A stretch of 64,000 nt of DNA from JACKEQ01 sp041389565 (GTDB lineage Bacteria; Myxococcota_A; UBA796; GCA-2862545). The translations under genes and the position numbers were made by a program. Under the pieces are notes generated by a model, which was not told where the DNA came from, made no database searches, and was given only the letters and a program-made list of their open reading frames with translations. Within the stretch, counting starts at the first letter, position 1. Every line of letters starts with the position of its first letter. The DNA lies in NCBI GenBank assembly GCA_041389565.1, contig JAWKRP010000009.1, positions 186,001 to 250,000 on the forward strand, written 5' to 3'. Positions 9,206 to 17,640 of this stretch are shown here, one piece after another.

Positions 9206-9942
9206 GGCGTCACCACGACCTCGGATGCCAGCCCTTCGAGCACCGCGGGGCCCACGCCCGAAACACGCGCGAGGTCGGAGAGCGCCGTGTACGGGCCGTT
9301 CTCCGCGCGATCGACCACGATCCGGGCCGCGAGCACGGGCCCGATCCCGGGCAGGGTCTCCAGCTCGCCCGCCGTGGCCGTGTTCAGATCGAGGGGCCCG
9401 ACCTCCGACAGCGCCAGGAAGGGCTCGAGGTCGTCGAGCGTGTCGGCCCGCAGCCCCGGAACCCTGCGCAGCTGCTCGAACGTCCGGAAGGGGCCGTGGG
9501 CCTCGCGATCCGCGACGATGCGCGACGCCAATGACTCCCCCACCCCCGGGATCGCCTTCAGCTCCTGCACGGTCGCGACGTTCGGATCGATCGGGATCGA
9601 CACGAGCACCGGGTCGGACGGCCGCTCGATCGAGACGTGCCCGTTCGCGACGACCACGCGGTGACCGGCCGGAACCGGGCCGTCGGCCAGGCCGTCCGGC
9701 GAGCCCCCCGCCGCGACCACGGCGCCATGCACGGTGCCCTCCGCCAGCGCGTAGAGGCCCGGGTGTGGAACGTCGCCGGCCACCTCCACGAGCACGGGTG
9801 CCACGGTGGGGGCCGGCCAGAAGCTGCGGAGCACGAGCAGCACCGTCACCACGCCCAGGAGCAGCACCAGCGACCACGGAGCCCCGCGATCCGCTGCGCC
9901 GCGCTCGGGCCGGAAGCGCGGCCGATCATCCACCGAGCGCAT
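9202..9942 (-). CDS. comEA: ComEA-like membrane DNA-binding protein with two HhH domains
   Basis: A 246-residue protein. One membrane helix (about residues 27-45) is followed by an SLBB-like domain (APVLVEVAGDVPHPGLYAL) and two helix-hairpin-helix domains: IDPNVATVQELKAIPGVGES and LDLNTATAGELETLPGIGPV. In competence systems ComEA binds incoming double-stranded DNA on the outer face of the inner membrane. The duplicated HhH unit is longer than the usual single-domain ComEA. No other competence gene is nearby, so a general DNA-binding role is possible. The ATG at 9942 lies inside the end of tsaE; a GTG at 9933 is an alternative. Confidence 0.8.
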   Translation of the reverse strand: MRSVDDRPRFRPERGAADRGAPWSLVLLLGVVTVLLVLRSFWPAPTVAPVLVEVAGDVPHPGLYALAEGTVHGAVVAAGGSPDGLADGPVPAGHRVVVANGHVSIERPSDPVLVSIPIDPNVATVQELKAIPGVGESLASRIVADREAHGPFRTFEQLRRVPGLRADTLDDLEPFLALSEVGPLDLNTATAGELETLPGIGPVLAARIVVDRAENGPYTALSDLARVSGVGPAVLEGLASEVVVTP

Positions 9943-10372
9943 CCAGCAGGGCCCGCGAGCGGGGCCCGTGCGCGACGAGGCCGACCGAGCGGGCCTCGTC
10001 GACGATCTCGATGTGCACGGCCAGGTGGTCGGCCGGCAGGACCTCCGGAAACCGCTCGGCCCACTCGATCGCGACCACACCGTCGCCTCCGATCACGTCG
10101 TCCAGGCCGAGGTTCTCGAGCTCGTCGGCCTCGGAGAGCCGGTACAGGTCGGCGTGATGGAACACGAGCCGCGCGTCGGTGTACTCGGCGACCACGATGA
10201 ACGTGGGGCTCGGGATGCGCCCCTCGATGCCCAGCCCGCGCCCGATCCCACGAGCGAGCACGGACTTCCCGGCGCCGAGATCCCCGGAGAGCGCGATCAC
10301 CGTGCCGCGTTGCGCGAGCTCGCCGATCCGCCGCCCGAGCGTCTCCATGGCTTCCGGATCCGCGACGATCAC
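9926..10372 (-). CDS. tsaE: tRNA threonylcarbamoyladenosine biosynthesis ATPase TsaE
   Basis: A 148-residue P-loop protein of normal length for the family, with Walker A LSGDLGAGKSVLARGI and the conserved PSPTFIVVAEY and HADLYRL segments. TsaE drives turnover of the TsaB/TsaD complex that makes t6A37 in ANN-decoding tRNAs. tsaB and tsaD are not in this window. The start is GTG at 10372, sharing GTGA with the stop of the nnr gene. The nnr-tsaE neighbourhood is common in bacteria and supports the call. Confidence 0.92.
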   Translation of the reverse strand: MIVADPEAMETLGRRIGELAQRGTVIALSGDLGAGKSVLARGIGRGLGIEGRIPSPTFIVVAEYTDARLVFHHADLYRLSEADELENLGLDDVIGGDGVVAIEWAERFPEVLPADHLAVHIEIVDEARSVGLVAHGPRSRALLDALGG

Positions 10373-11808
10373 ACGAGCTCCGCGATCGCACCGGGGAGCG
10401 CCCCTGCGATGTCGTCGGCGATCCAGCCCTCCGCGCGCTGTTCGTGGAGCCGCTCGCCCGCTCGCCCGTGGACCCAGGCGGCGAGCCGTGTGGCGTCGAT
10501 CGGGGCCACCCCACGTGCCAGCAGGCCCCCGAGGAGACCGGTGAGCACGTCGCCCGAGCCGGCCGTCGCGAGGGTCGGCGCCCCGGTGGGGTTCACGAAC
10601 ACCCCGTCGCCGTGCGCGATCAACGTGTGTCGCCCCTTCAGGAGCACGGTGGCGCCACTCCGGGCGAGGTCTCGAGCAGCGCCGAAGCGATCGGACTCCA
10701 CGGCGCCCGCCGAGCGCCCGAGCAGTCGGCCCGCCTCTCCGGGGTGCGGAGTGACCACCACCGCCGGGCCTGCGGGCCCGTCGTGGGCGACCAGCGCATC
10801 CGCGTCGAAGACCACGGGACGATCGGCCGCCCACAGCGCTGCGAGCGCGGCCACGTCGTGCGGACCGAGGGGGTGCCCTCCGCCGACCCCGGGGCCGACC
10901 GCGATGGCGTCGTAGTCCCGCGCGCGCTCCAGCGACTCGACCAGCGTTCCCGTGCGCACCATCACGCTCGCAGGCAGGCCTGTGAGGCGTGGCAGGGCCT
11001 CGGGGACCGTGAGCAGGGTGACGAGGCCCACACCGCTCCGGACGGCCCCCAGGCAGCTCAGGACCGCCGCACCGGCCATCGCCTCGCTGCCGGCGACCAC
11101 CGCCAGGTGTCCGAGCCGGTTCTTGAACGCATGCACGTCGCGGTCGGGCCACGTGAGATCCGTGCGCTCGGTGAGGTGCGCAGACGCGTGGCGTGTGCGG
11201 TGCACCCCGATGTCGACCCGCTGTACCTGACCGCAGTGACGGGCCCCGGGGGTGAAGAACGCCTGTTTCAGGCGGCCGAACGTGACGGTGAGGTCGGCCG
11301 GGAGCACCATTCCGAGCACGGCGCCGGTGTCGGCGTGCAGGCCGCTCGGCAGGTCGACGGCCACGACCGGGACCGCGAGGCTCGCGAGCCGCTCGAGCGC
11401 GGTGGCGTACGCCCCGGAGACCTCGCGCGCGAGACCGGTCCCGAACACGGCATCCACCACGATGCCCTCGCCTCCGGGCCCGTCGACGAACGGGACGCCC
11501 TGCTTCACCACGGCATCCCGCATCACGGCGGCGTCCCCCGCGAGCCGGTCGGAGAGCGCCCAGATCCGCACCGGCACGCCCGCCGTGTGGAGCCAGCGCG
11601 CGCACCCGAACCCGTCTCCCCCGTTGTTGCCCGCGCCCGTCACCACGAGCACGCCGCGCTCGTGGGCGTCCGGCCACCGCTCGAGGAGGGCGAGCGCGAC
11701 CCCGCGGCTCGCGACCTCCATCAGCGCGACGCCCGGCACCCCGAGGCCGTCGATCACGTCGGCGTCGAGCGCACGGCACTGGGCCGCCGTGCTGATGGGC
11801 TCGCTCAC
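10369..11808 (-). CDS. nnr: Bifunctional NAD(P)H-hydrate epimerase / dehydratase
   Basis: A 479-residue fusion of NnrE (about residues 1-205) and NnrD (about 215-479), which together repair hydrated NAD(P)H. The epimerase half shows TGAGNNGGDGFGCARWL and DAVFGTGL; the kinase-fold dehydratase half shows VVTPHPGEAGRLLG and the nucleotide-binding ATAGSGDVLTGLLGG. This is the usual bacterial two-domain arrangement. The GTG start at 11808 shares GTGA with the glmM stop, and the gene overlaps tsaE in the same way, so the genes are probably co-translated. Confidence 0.92.
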   Translation of the reverse strand: MSEPISTAAQCRALDADVIDGLGVPGVALMEVASRGVALALLERWPDAHERGVLVVTGAGNNGGDGFGCARWLHTAGVPVRIWALSDRLAGDAAVMRDAVVKQGVPFVDGPGGEGIVVDAVFGTGLAREVSGAYATALERLASLAVPVVAVDLPSGLHADTGAVLGMVLPADLTVTFGRLKQAFFTPGARHCGQVQRVDIGVHRTRHASAHLTERTDLTWPDRDVHAFKNRLGHLAVVAGSEAMAGAAVLSCLGAVRSGVGLVTLLTVPEALPRLTGLPASVMVRTGTLVESLERARDYDAIAVGPGVGGGHPLGPHDVAALAALWAADRPVVFDADALVAHDGPAGPAVVVTPHPGEAGRLLGRSAGAVESDRFGAARDLARSGATVLLKGRHTLIAHGDGVFVNPTGAPTLATAGSGDVLTGLLGGLLARGVAPIDATRLAAWVHGRAGERLHEQRAEGWIADDIAGALPGAIAELV

Positions 11809-13088
11809 AGCGACTCCCGAGCCACCGCCTCGACCGTCGCGGCCACCGCAGCGACGCTCGCGGCATCGCGGCCCTCGACGAGCACACGCAGCACGGGCTC
11901 GGTGCCGGAGTAGCGCAGGAACACCCGGCCCCCGGGGCCCAGCGCGGCCTCGCCCTCTGCGATGGCCCGGACGATCGGCGGCACGGAGTCGAGCGCCGGA
12001 CGGGCGGACACCCGGATCTTGGCGGTCTTGCGCGGCCAGGGCTGGAACGGCGCGAGCACGTCGGACAGACGCCCCTGCGGCAGGGCGTGCGCCAGGGCCC
12101 GCAGCCCCGCCAACAGCCCGTCTCCGCCGGGATGATCGGCGAACAGCACGTGCCCCGACTCCTCGCAGCCCAGCGGGATCGGCGCGGCACGCATGGCGGC
12201 CTGGAGGTGCTTGTCGCCCACGGGCGTGACCGTGAGGTCGACGCCAGGCAGGGACGGCGCCAGCGCGCCCGTGCTCATGACGGTGACCGCCATCGACTTC
12301 ACGCCCAGGGCGCGGGCCAGCATCCAGGCGAGCGCGTCGCCGGGAACGACCTCGCCACGCTCGTCGACCAGCACGCACCGGTCGGCGTCGCCGTCGACGG
12401 CCAGCCCGGCTTCACAGCCCTCGGAGCGCACGAGCTCGGCGAGCCGCTCCGGGTGCTCGCTCCCCACGCCGTCGTTGATGCGCTTGCTGGGCACGACCAC
12501 CCAGTCGGCCGGCACGGCGCTCTTCAGCCACGCGAGCCCCACCATCGCGGCGCCTCCGGCGAGATCGACCGCGATGCGCCGGCCTTCGAGCGCCGTGCGC
12601 TCCGGCACCCGCTCCTCGAGCGCGCCCGTCCAGCCCCACAGGATCGGGCGGTGCGCGTCTTCGACCGGCCCGTACGTGCCGCTGTCGCCATCGGGCTCCG
12701 CGAGCCAGCCCTCCACCGCGGTGGTCTCGGCGTCGGAGAGCTTTCGCCCGCCCTCCGAGAGCAGCTTGAACCCGTTGTCGGGCCATGGATTGTGGGACGC
12801 CGTGATCATCACGCCCGCCGTCGCGCGACCCCGCGCGAGCGCCACCGCCAGCGCAGCGGTCGGCACGACCCCGGCGTCGATGGCCGAGGCCCCCCCCGAG
12901 GCCACGCCCGCGAGACAGGCCAGCGCGAGCGCACCCCCGCTGGGACGGGTGTCACGCGCGACGACCACCGAGCCGCCCCCGTTCTGACGGGCGAGTCGGG
13001 CCGCAGCCCGCCCGATGCGCACGGCGGACGCGGTGTCGATGGGCGCGGTGCCCGCGGGACCCCGGATGCCATCGGTTCCGAACTTCAT
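11805..13088 (-). CDS. glmM: Phosphoglucosamine mutase
   Basis: A 427-residue alpha-D-phosphohexomutase that converts glucosamine 6-phosphate to the 1-phosphate, feeding UDP-GlcNAc for peptidoglycan and lipid A. The catalytic serine is Ser98 in MITASHNP, the Mg-binding loop is DGDADRCVL, the sugar-binding loop GCEESGHVLF and the phosphate-binding loop RYSGTEPVLRV. It starts with FGTDGIRG, as GlmM does. Being third in cdaA-cdaR-glmM strongly supports GlmM over other phosphohexomutases. The ATG overlaps the upstream stop as ATGA. Confidence 0.93.
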   Translation of the reverse strand: MKFGTDGIRGPAGTAPIDTASAVRIGRAAARLARQNGGGSVVVARDTRPSGGALALACLAGVASGGASAIDAGVVPTAALAVALARGRATAGVMITASHNPWPDNGFKLLSEGGRKLSDAETTAVEGWLAEPDGDSGTYGPVEDAHRPILWGWTGALEERVPERTALEGRRIAVDLAGGAAMVGLAWLKSAVPADWVVVPSKRINDGVGSEHPERLAELVRSEGCEAGLAVDGDADRCVLVDERGEVVPGDALAWMLARALGVKSMAVTVMSTGALAPSLPGVDLTVTPVGDKHLQAAMRAAPIPLGCEESGHVLFADHPGGDGLLAGLRALAHALPQGRLSDVLAPFQPWPRKTAKIRVSARPALDSVPPIVRAIAEGEAALGPGGRVFLRYSGTEPVLRVLVEGRDAASVAAVAATVEAVARESL

Positions 13089-14017
13089 CGTGCCACGACC
13101 TCCACTCTCGAGGGCTCCACCGCGATGACGTGGAGGCGATCCTGGGCGCTGTGGAGCACCCGGAGTCGGGCGCCGTCCTTCGGGCCCCACGCGGCTTCGT
13201 ACCGCGGCGCGTCGGCGGTGTCCGGCAGGTGCACGAACGCCGCGAGGTCGGTCGCGTCGAGCTCCTTGAGCTGGGCGGCCGGACCCTGCACCGTGACCTG
13301 CACGCTCCGCTCGATCGACCGGTACTGGGCGTCGCCCCAGACGTAGACGGGCACGGCGGCATACGTGCGCTCGGCGTTCTGCGCGACGACCTCGATCTCC
13401 GCGGTGAACCGCGTTCCGTCGGCATTCTCGAGGGTGCGGGGAAGGTCGAGCTCGAGCGGCACCACGGTGTTCCCCGCGAACCCCGAGAGGTCGATGGGCT
13501 CCGTGTCGACCTCCATCAGGTCGGCGAGCGTGACTCCGGGCCCGCTCAGCGACGCGACGGGTGGCGTCACGACGATGGACTCCACGGCGTACCCGGGTGC
13601 GGGCTCCCCCACGACGACGGCGTGCACCTTCACCTTGCGCTGACTCACCTCGTCGAGCGCGAACCGGACGCCGGACGGCGCGTGCCCCATGATCTCGAGC
13701 GCGCTCGGGATGTTCGACACCGGGAACGGACCGAACTCGAGGTTGTGGTCGCCCGGACCGATGTCGCGGATGTCGACATCGATGCGAACGTCGAGGTCGC
13801 GCGCCCTCCGGATGGCCGCGCGGGTTCCCCGGACCCGGATGGACACCTGCGTGGGCAGCGGGTCGACCGAGACCAGGCCCGGCGCGAGCGTCCACGCCAC
13901 ACGGGCCTTGAGCGGCTCCTCGTGGAGCTGGTCGGACTGCACGTACAGCCACGCCATCACGGCGAGGAACAGCGCGGCCGCCTTGTAGTGCGGGTTGCCG
14001 AAGATCCACTCAAGCAT
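13085..14017 (-). CDS. cdaR: YbbR/CdaR-like regulator of the diadenylate cyclase
   Basis: A 310-residue protein with one N-terminal membrane helix (about residues 11-28, AAALFLAVMAWLYVQSD) and an extracytoplasmic part made of tandem YbbR-type beta repeats. It lies between cdaA and glmM, the position held in Firmicutes by CdaR, which binds and modulates CdaA. The sequence is divergent, and the call rests on topology, repeat character and gene order. The start MLEWIFGNPHYK (ATG 14017) overlaps the cdaA stop by 8 bases. Confidence 0.8.
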   Translation of the reverse strand: MLEWIFGNPHYKAAALFLAVMAWLYVQSDQLHEEPLKARVAWTLAPGLVSVDPLPTQVSIRVRGTRAAIRRARDLDVRIDVDIRDIGPGDHNLEFGPFPVSNIPSALEIMGHAPSGVRFALDEVSQRKVKVHAVVVGEPAPGYAVESIVVTPPVASLSGPGVTLADLMEVDTEPIDLSGFAGNTVVPLELDLPRTLENADGTRFTAEIEVVAQNAERTYAAVPVYVWGDAQYRSIERSVQVTVQGPAAQLKELDATDLAAFVHLPDTADAPRYEAAWGPKDGARLRVLHSAQDRLHVIAVEPSRVEVVAR

Positions 14018-14828
14018 TCGTGGCTCCGGCCGGCGCGGGCTCGGTGACACCCTGCTTGTCGAGCTGCTCGGTGAGGTTGTGCCGGAGGTCGTTCATGTCG
14101 GCCACCGGCACGATCTCGCCGCGCACCACGATCGCGACGGTGCCGCGCTCCTCGCTCACCACGATGCACAGGGCATCGGTGATCTCCGTGAGGCCGATGG
14201 CCGCGCGGTGCCGCGTGCCGAACGCGCGGCTGATCTGCTTCGACAGGCTGATCGGCAGGAACACGCCAGCCGCAGCGATTCGGTCTTTCCGGATGACCAC
14301 CGCGCCGTCGTGCATGGGGCTCGCCGGATGGAAGATCGACTGCAGGAGCTCGTGGCTCACGGCCGCATCGACGATGTTGCTGCCCTCGGTCCAGGCTTCG
14401 AGCGACGCGCTCCCCTGGATGACGATCAGCGCCCCGATCTTACGCCGCGACAGCGCGAAGGCCGCCTTGATGACCTCTTCGAGGATGGTGGCATCCGCAC
14501 GGGCCAGCGACATCCGCGTGAAGAACCGCCCACCCGCGTTCGCCAGCGCGCGCCGGATGTCCTGCTGGAACAGGATGAGCACCGCCAGCACGAGGTAGAC
14601 GAACAGGTTGTCGAGCACCCAGCTCATCGTGGAGAGCCCGCCCATCCGGGCCACCGCATACAGCACCACGAGCAGGAGCATGCCGAGCAGGCTCTGCATC
14701 GCACGCGTGCCGCGGAGCACCAGCAGCACGCGGTACACGACGGCCGCGAGCAGCAGGATGTCGATCCAGTCCACCCAGGTGGCCGTCGCGAACGGGCTCT
14801 CGGCGAACCAGGACCAGAGCGACTGCAC
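14010..14828 (-). CDS. cdaA: Diadenylate cyclase CdaA (c-di-AMP synthase)
   Basis: A 272-residue membrane enzyme that condenses two ATP into c-di-AMP. Three N-terminal membrane helices (about residues 21-92) are followed by a DAC domain with both signature motifs: DGA at residues 174-176 (SPMHDGAVVI) and RHR at 206-208 (FGTRHRAAIGL). Length and topology match CdaA rather than DisA or CdaS. The GTG start at 14828 has a strong GGGAGG four bases upstream. Being first in a cdaA-cdaR-glmM cluster links the messenger to cell-wall precursor supply. Confidence 0.93.
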   Translation of the reverse strand: MQSLWSWFAESPFATATWVDWIDILLLAAVVYRVLLVLRGTRAMQSLLGMLLLVVLYAVARMGGLSTMSWVLDNLFVYLVLAVLILFQQDIRRALANAGGRFFTRMSLARADATILEEVIKAAFALSRRKIGALIVIQGSASLEAWTEGSNIVDAAVSHELLQSIFHPASPMHDGAVVIRKDRIAAAGVFLPISLSKQISRAFGTRHRAAIGLTEITDALCIVVSEERGTVAIVVRGEIVPVADMNDLRHNLTEQLDKQGVTEPAPAGATNA

Positions 14829-14832
14829 CGAG

Positions 14833-14866
14833 CCTCCCGGGCGTGAGCCCGTGCGTGGGCGGGAGG
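14833..14866 (-). promoter_or_regulatory. Inverted repeat pairing with the cdaA ribosome-binding site
   Basis: In the transcript CCTCCCG (14866-14860) directly follows the ftsH TAG stop and is perfectly complementary to CGGGAGG (14839-14833), which contains the cdaA Shine-Dalgarno sequence; 20 bases separate the arms. Folding would hide the cdaA start, and ribosomes finishing ftsH could open it. A shorter competing stem GGGC/GCCC lies in the loop. Confidence 0.4.
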
Positions 14867-14867
14867 A

Positions 14868-16688
14868 CTATACGCCCATCCACGCCAGGTTTGCGGGACG
14901 CACGGGGCCGGCTTCCTCGACCAGATGCGCGAACTCGTCGGCGTCGAGCGTCTCGATCTCCATGAGCCGCTGGGCGACGGTGTGCAGCACGTGCACGTTC
15001 TCCTGGAGGATGTTCTTCGCGGCCGCGTAGCCGCGCGCGAGCATGTCGCGCACCTCGGAGTCGATGCGGCGGGCGGTCTGCTCGGAGTACGACTTCACCT
15101 GGGACATCTGGCGGCCGAGGAACACCTCGCCATCGCCTTCGTTCCAGCTGACCGGGCCGAGCTCGTCGCTCATGCCGAGGTCGCAGATCATGTGCCGCGC
15201 GAGCTTGGTCGCCTGGCGGAGGTCTTGCGCAGCGCCCCCGGTGACCGTGTTCATCGCGATCTCCTCGGCGGCGCGGCCCCCCATCATCATCGTGATCTGC
15301 TGGAGCATCTGCAGGCGCGTCATCGACAGCTGATCTTCGTCGGGCAGGATCATCGTGACGCCCAGCGCGCGGCCGCGCGGCACGATGGTGACCTTGTGGA
15401 CCGGATCGTGCTCGGGCAGCAGGTGCGCGATGATCGCGTGACCGGCCTCGTGGTACGCCGTGTTCTTCTTCTCCCACTCGGGCATGACCATCGAGCGCCG
15501 CTCGGGGCCCATCATGATCTTCTCGCGGGCCGAGAGGAAGTCGGACATGTCGACCTGGCGCTTGTCGGCGCGGGCCGCGAGCAGGGCGGCCTCGTTGCAG
15601 AGGTTCTCGAGGTCGGCGCCCGAGAAGCGCGGCGTGCCCTTCGCGATGGTCTGCAGGTCGACGTCGGTGCCGAGCGGCAGCTTGCGGGTGTGGATCTCGA
15701 GGATGCGGCGGCGACCGCGAACGTCGGGCGCGGGCACGACCACCCGGCGATCGAACCGACCGGGGCGCAGCAGCGCCGGATCGAGCACGTCGGGACGGTT
15801 GGTGGCGGCCACGAGGATCACGCCTTCGGTGCCTTCGAAGCCATCCATTTCGACCAGGAGCGCGTTCAGCGTCTGCTCGCGCTCGTCGTGGCCCCCGCCG
15901 AGCCCGGCACCGCGGTGGCGACCCACGGCATCGATCTCGTCGATGAAGATGATGCACGGAGCGTGCTTCTTGCCCTGCTCGAACAGGTCGCGGACGCGGC
16001 TGGCACCGACGCCCACGAACATCTCGACGAAGTCGGAGCCGCTGATCGTGAAGAACGGAACGCCCGCTTCGCCGGCCACGGCGCGCGCGAGCAGCGTCTT
16101 GCCCGTTCCCGGCGGGCCCATGAGCAGCACACCCTTCGGGATACGCCCACCCAGACGGGTGAACCGGCGGGGGTCGCGCAGGAACTCGACCACCTCGGCC
16201 AGCTCTTCCTTGCTCTCCTCGATGCCGGCCACGTCGTCGAACGTGACGAGCTTCGAGTTCTCGTTCTGCAGGCGGGCCTTCGACTTCCCGAAGTTCATCG
16301 CGCGGCCGTTGCTGCCCTGGATGCTGCGCATGAACCAGAAGAACAGCCCGACGACCACCACCAGGGTGCCCGCCGCGAGCAGGGCCGACAGCCACACGCC
16401 ACTGTCTTCGGCTTCCTTGAACGACGGCGTGATGCCCTCTTCGACGAGCTTGTTGTAGACCGGCTCGATGAAGTCGGGACCCGTCGTGTAGAACGGGCGA
16501 TCATCGGCCAGGGTGCCCGAGATCTGCTGGCCCTTGATCGTGACCTGCTTGATCACGCCCTCGTCGACCTTCTGCATGAACTCGGGGAACGCGAGCTCCT
16601 CGGGCGCACCCCCGGAGTTCGGGAGCCCCACGAAGAGCAGCACCATGCCGAGGACGACGATGAGGAGGAAGATATTGCTGCGTGACAC
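14868..16688 (-). CDS. ftsH: ATP-dependent zinc metalloprotease FtsH
   Basis: A 606-residue membrane-anchored AAA+ protease that degrades membrane proteins and short-lived regulators such as LpxC. Two membrane helices flank a small periplasmic domain (about residues 6-22 and 105-127). Then come Walker A GPPGTGKT (near 190), Walker B IIFIDEIDAV, the second region of homology ATNRPDVLDPALLRPGRFDR and the zinc motif HEAGH (near 412). The GTG at 16688 (SRSNIFLL) gives the normal length; the frame is open further upstream without homology. It follows tilS by 40 bases, a common bacterial order. Confidence 0.95.
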   Translation of the reverse strand: MSRSNIFLLIVVLGMVLLFVGLPNSGGAPEELAFPEFMQKVDEGVIKQVTIKGQQISGTLADDRPFYTTGPDFIEPVYNKLVEEGITPSFKEAEDSGVWLSALLAAGTLVVVVGLFFWFMRSIQGSNGRAMNFGKSKARLQNENSKLVTFDDVAGIEESKEELAEVVEFLRDPRRFTRLGGRIPKGVLLMGPPGTGKTLLARAVAGEAGVPFFTISGSDFVEMFVGVGASRVRDLFEQGKKHAPCIIFIDEIDAVGRHRGAGLGGGHDEREQTLNALLVEMDGFEGTEGVILVAATNRPDVLDPALLRPGRFDRRVVVPAPDVRGRRRILEIHTRKLPLGTDVDLQTIAKGTPRFSGADLENLCNEAALLAARADKRQVDMSDFLSAREKIMMGPERRSMVMPEWEKKNTAYHEAGHAIIAHLLPEHDPVHKVTIVPRGRALGVTMILPDEDQLSMTRLQMLQQITMMMGGRAAEEIAMNTVTGGAAQDLRQATKLARHMICDLGMSDELGPVSWNEGDGEVFLGRQMSQVKSYSEQTARRIDSEVRDMLARGYAAAKNILQENVHVLHTVAQRLMEIETLDADEFAHLVEEAGPVRPANLAWMGV

Positions 16689-16728
16689 CGCTGAACGGCC
16701 CCCGGTGAGGGTACGGAAGAGAAAGGGC

Positions 16729-17640
16729 TTAACGCGGACCCGTCGTGGGATCCGCCCCGCCGACCATAAGGACGTCGGTCGCCGAGACAACCACCGCGGT
16801 GTCGCGCGACAGCTCCACCCGGCCCCCTCCCGCGCGGGCCGCTCGCAGGACGGCGTCGAGCTGGGCCGTGGTGACGGGGCCCAGCGCCGCCTGGAGACGC
16901 CTCCGGGCCAGTGGCGCCGGGGCTGCTGCCAGGGCGGACGGCTCGAGGGGGAGCCCGTCGGCGAGCGCCTGGAGCAGCGCTTCGTCCTCCCCCGCCCGCG
17001 TCGCGCTCCGCGCCAGGGCGCCCGTGGCGCCGGGACGGATCTCCTCGAGCAGCGGCAGGAGCTGGAGCCGGATGCGATTGCGCAGGTACCGCGCGGTGGC
17101 GTTCGAGGGGTCGTCGAGGACGGGGAGCCCGCGCTCCGTCGCGTAGGACCGCACGGCGTGGTGGTCCATGCCGAGCATCGGGCGCACGAAGCGCTCGCGG
17201 CGGCTCTGCATGCCTCGCAGACCGCGGGGACCCGTGCCCCGGAGGAGGTTGACGAGGACCGTCTCGGCCTGGTCGCGCTGGTGGTGTGCGAGGGCCACCC
17301 GATCGACGTCGAGGGACTCGAACACCGCGTACCGAGCGGCTCGCGCCTCGGCTTCGGATGCATCGGGACCGAGCTCCGCACGCACCCGGGTGGTCGGGAG
17401 CCCCCGCTGGTCGGCCTCCCGGACCACGGCCTCCGCGAACGACGCGCTGTGCGCGTGCTGACCGTGGTCGACGGTCACGACGGAGAGCACGGCGCCATGG
17501 AGGGCCGCCGTACCGACCGCCAGATCGAGCAGCACCATCGAGTCCGCTCCTCCCGACACGGCCAGCGCGACCCGATGCCCGGGCTCCCACAGGCCATCCG
17601 CGCGCACGGCCTCGAGGAAGGGCTGGCGAAGGTCGGTCAT
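16729..17640 (-). CDS. tilS: tRNA(Ile)-lysidine synthase
   Basis: A 303-residue N-type ATP pyrophosphatase that changes C34 to lysidine in the CAU-anticodon tRNA(Ile), needed to read AUA. It has the PP-loop AVSGGADSMVLL (near residue 27), VDHGQHAHSASF and the family block RYLRNRIRLQLLPLL. It is shorter than E. coli TilS and ends with only a reduced C-terminal region, like many compact orthologues. The ATG overlaps the RNHCP stop as ATGA, and ftsH follows, the usual tilS-ftsH order. Confidence 0.92.
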   Translation of the reverse strand: MTDLRQPFLEAVRADGLWEPGHRVALAVSGGADSMVLLDLAVGTAALHGAVLSVVTVDHGQHAHSASFAEAVVREADQRGLPTTRVRAELGPDASEAEARAARYAVFESLDVDRVALAHHQRDQAETVLVNLLRGTGPRGLRGMQSRRERFVRPMLGMDHHAVRSYATERGLPVLDDPSNATARYLRNRIRLQLLPLLEEIRPGATGALARSATRAGEDEALLQALADGLPLEPSALAAAPAPLARRRLQAALGPVTTAQLDAVLRAARAGGGRVELSRDTAVVVSATDVLMVGGADPTTGPR

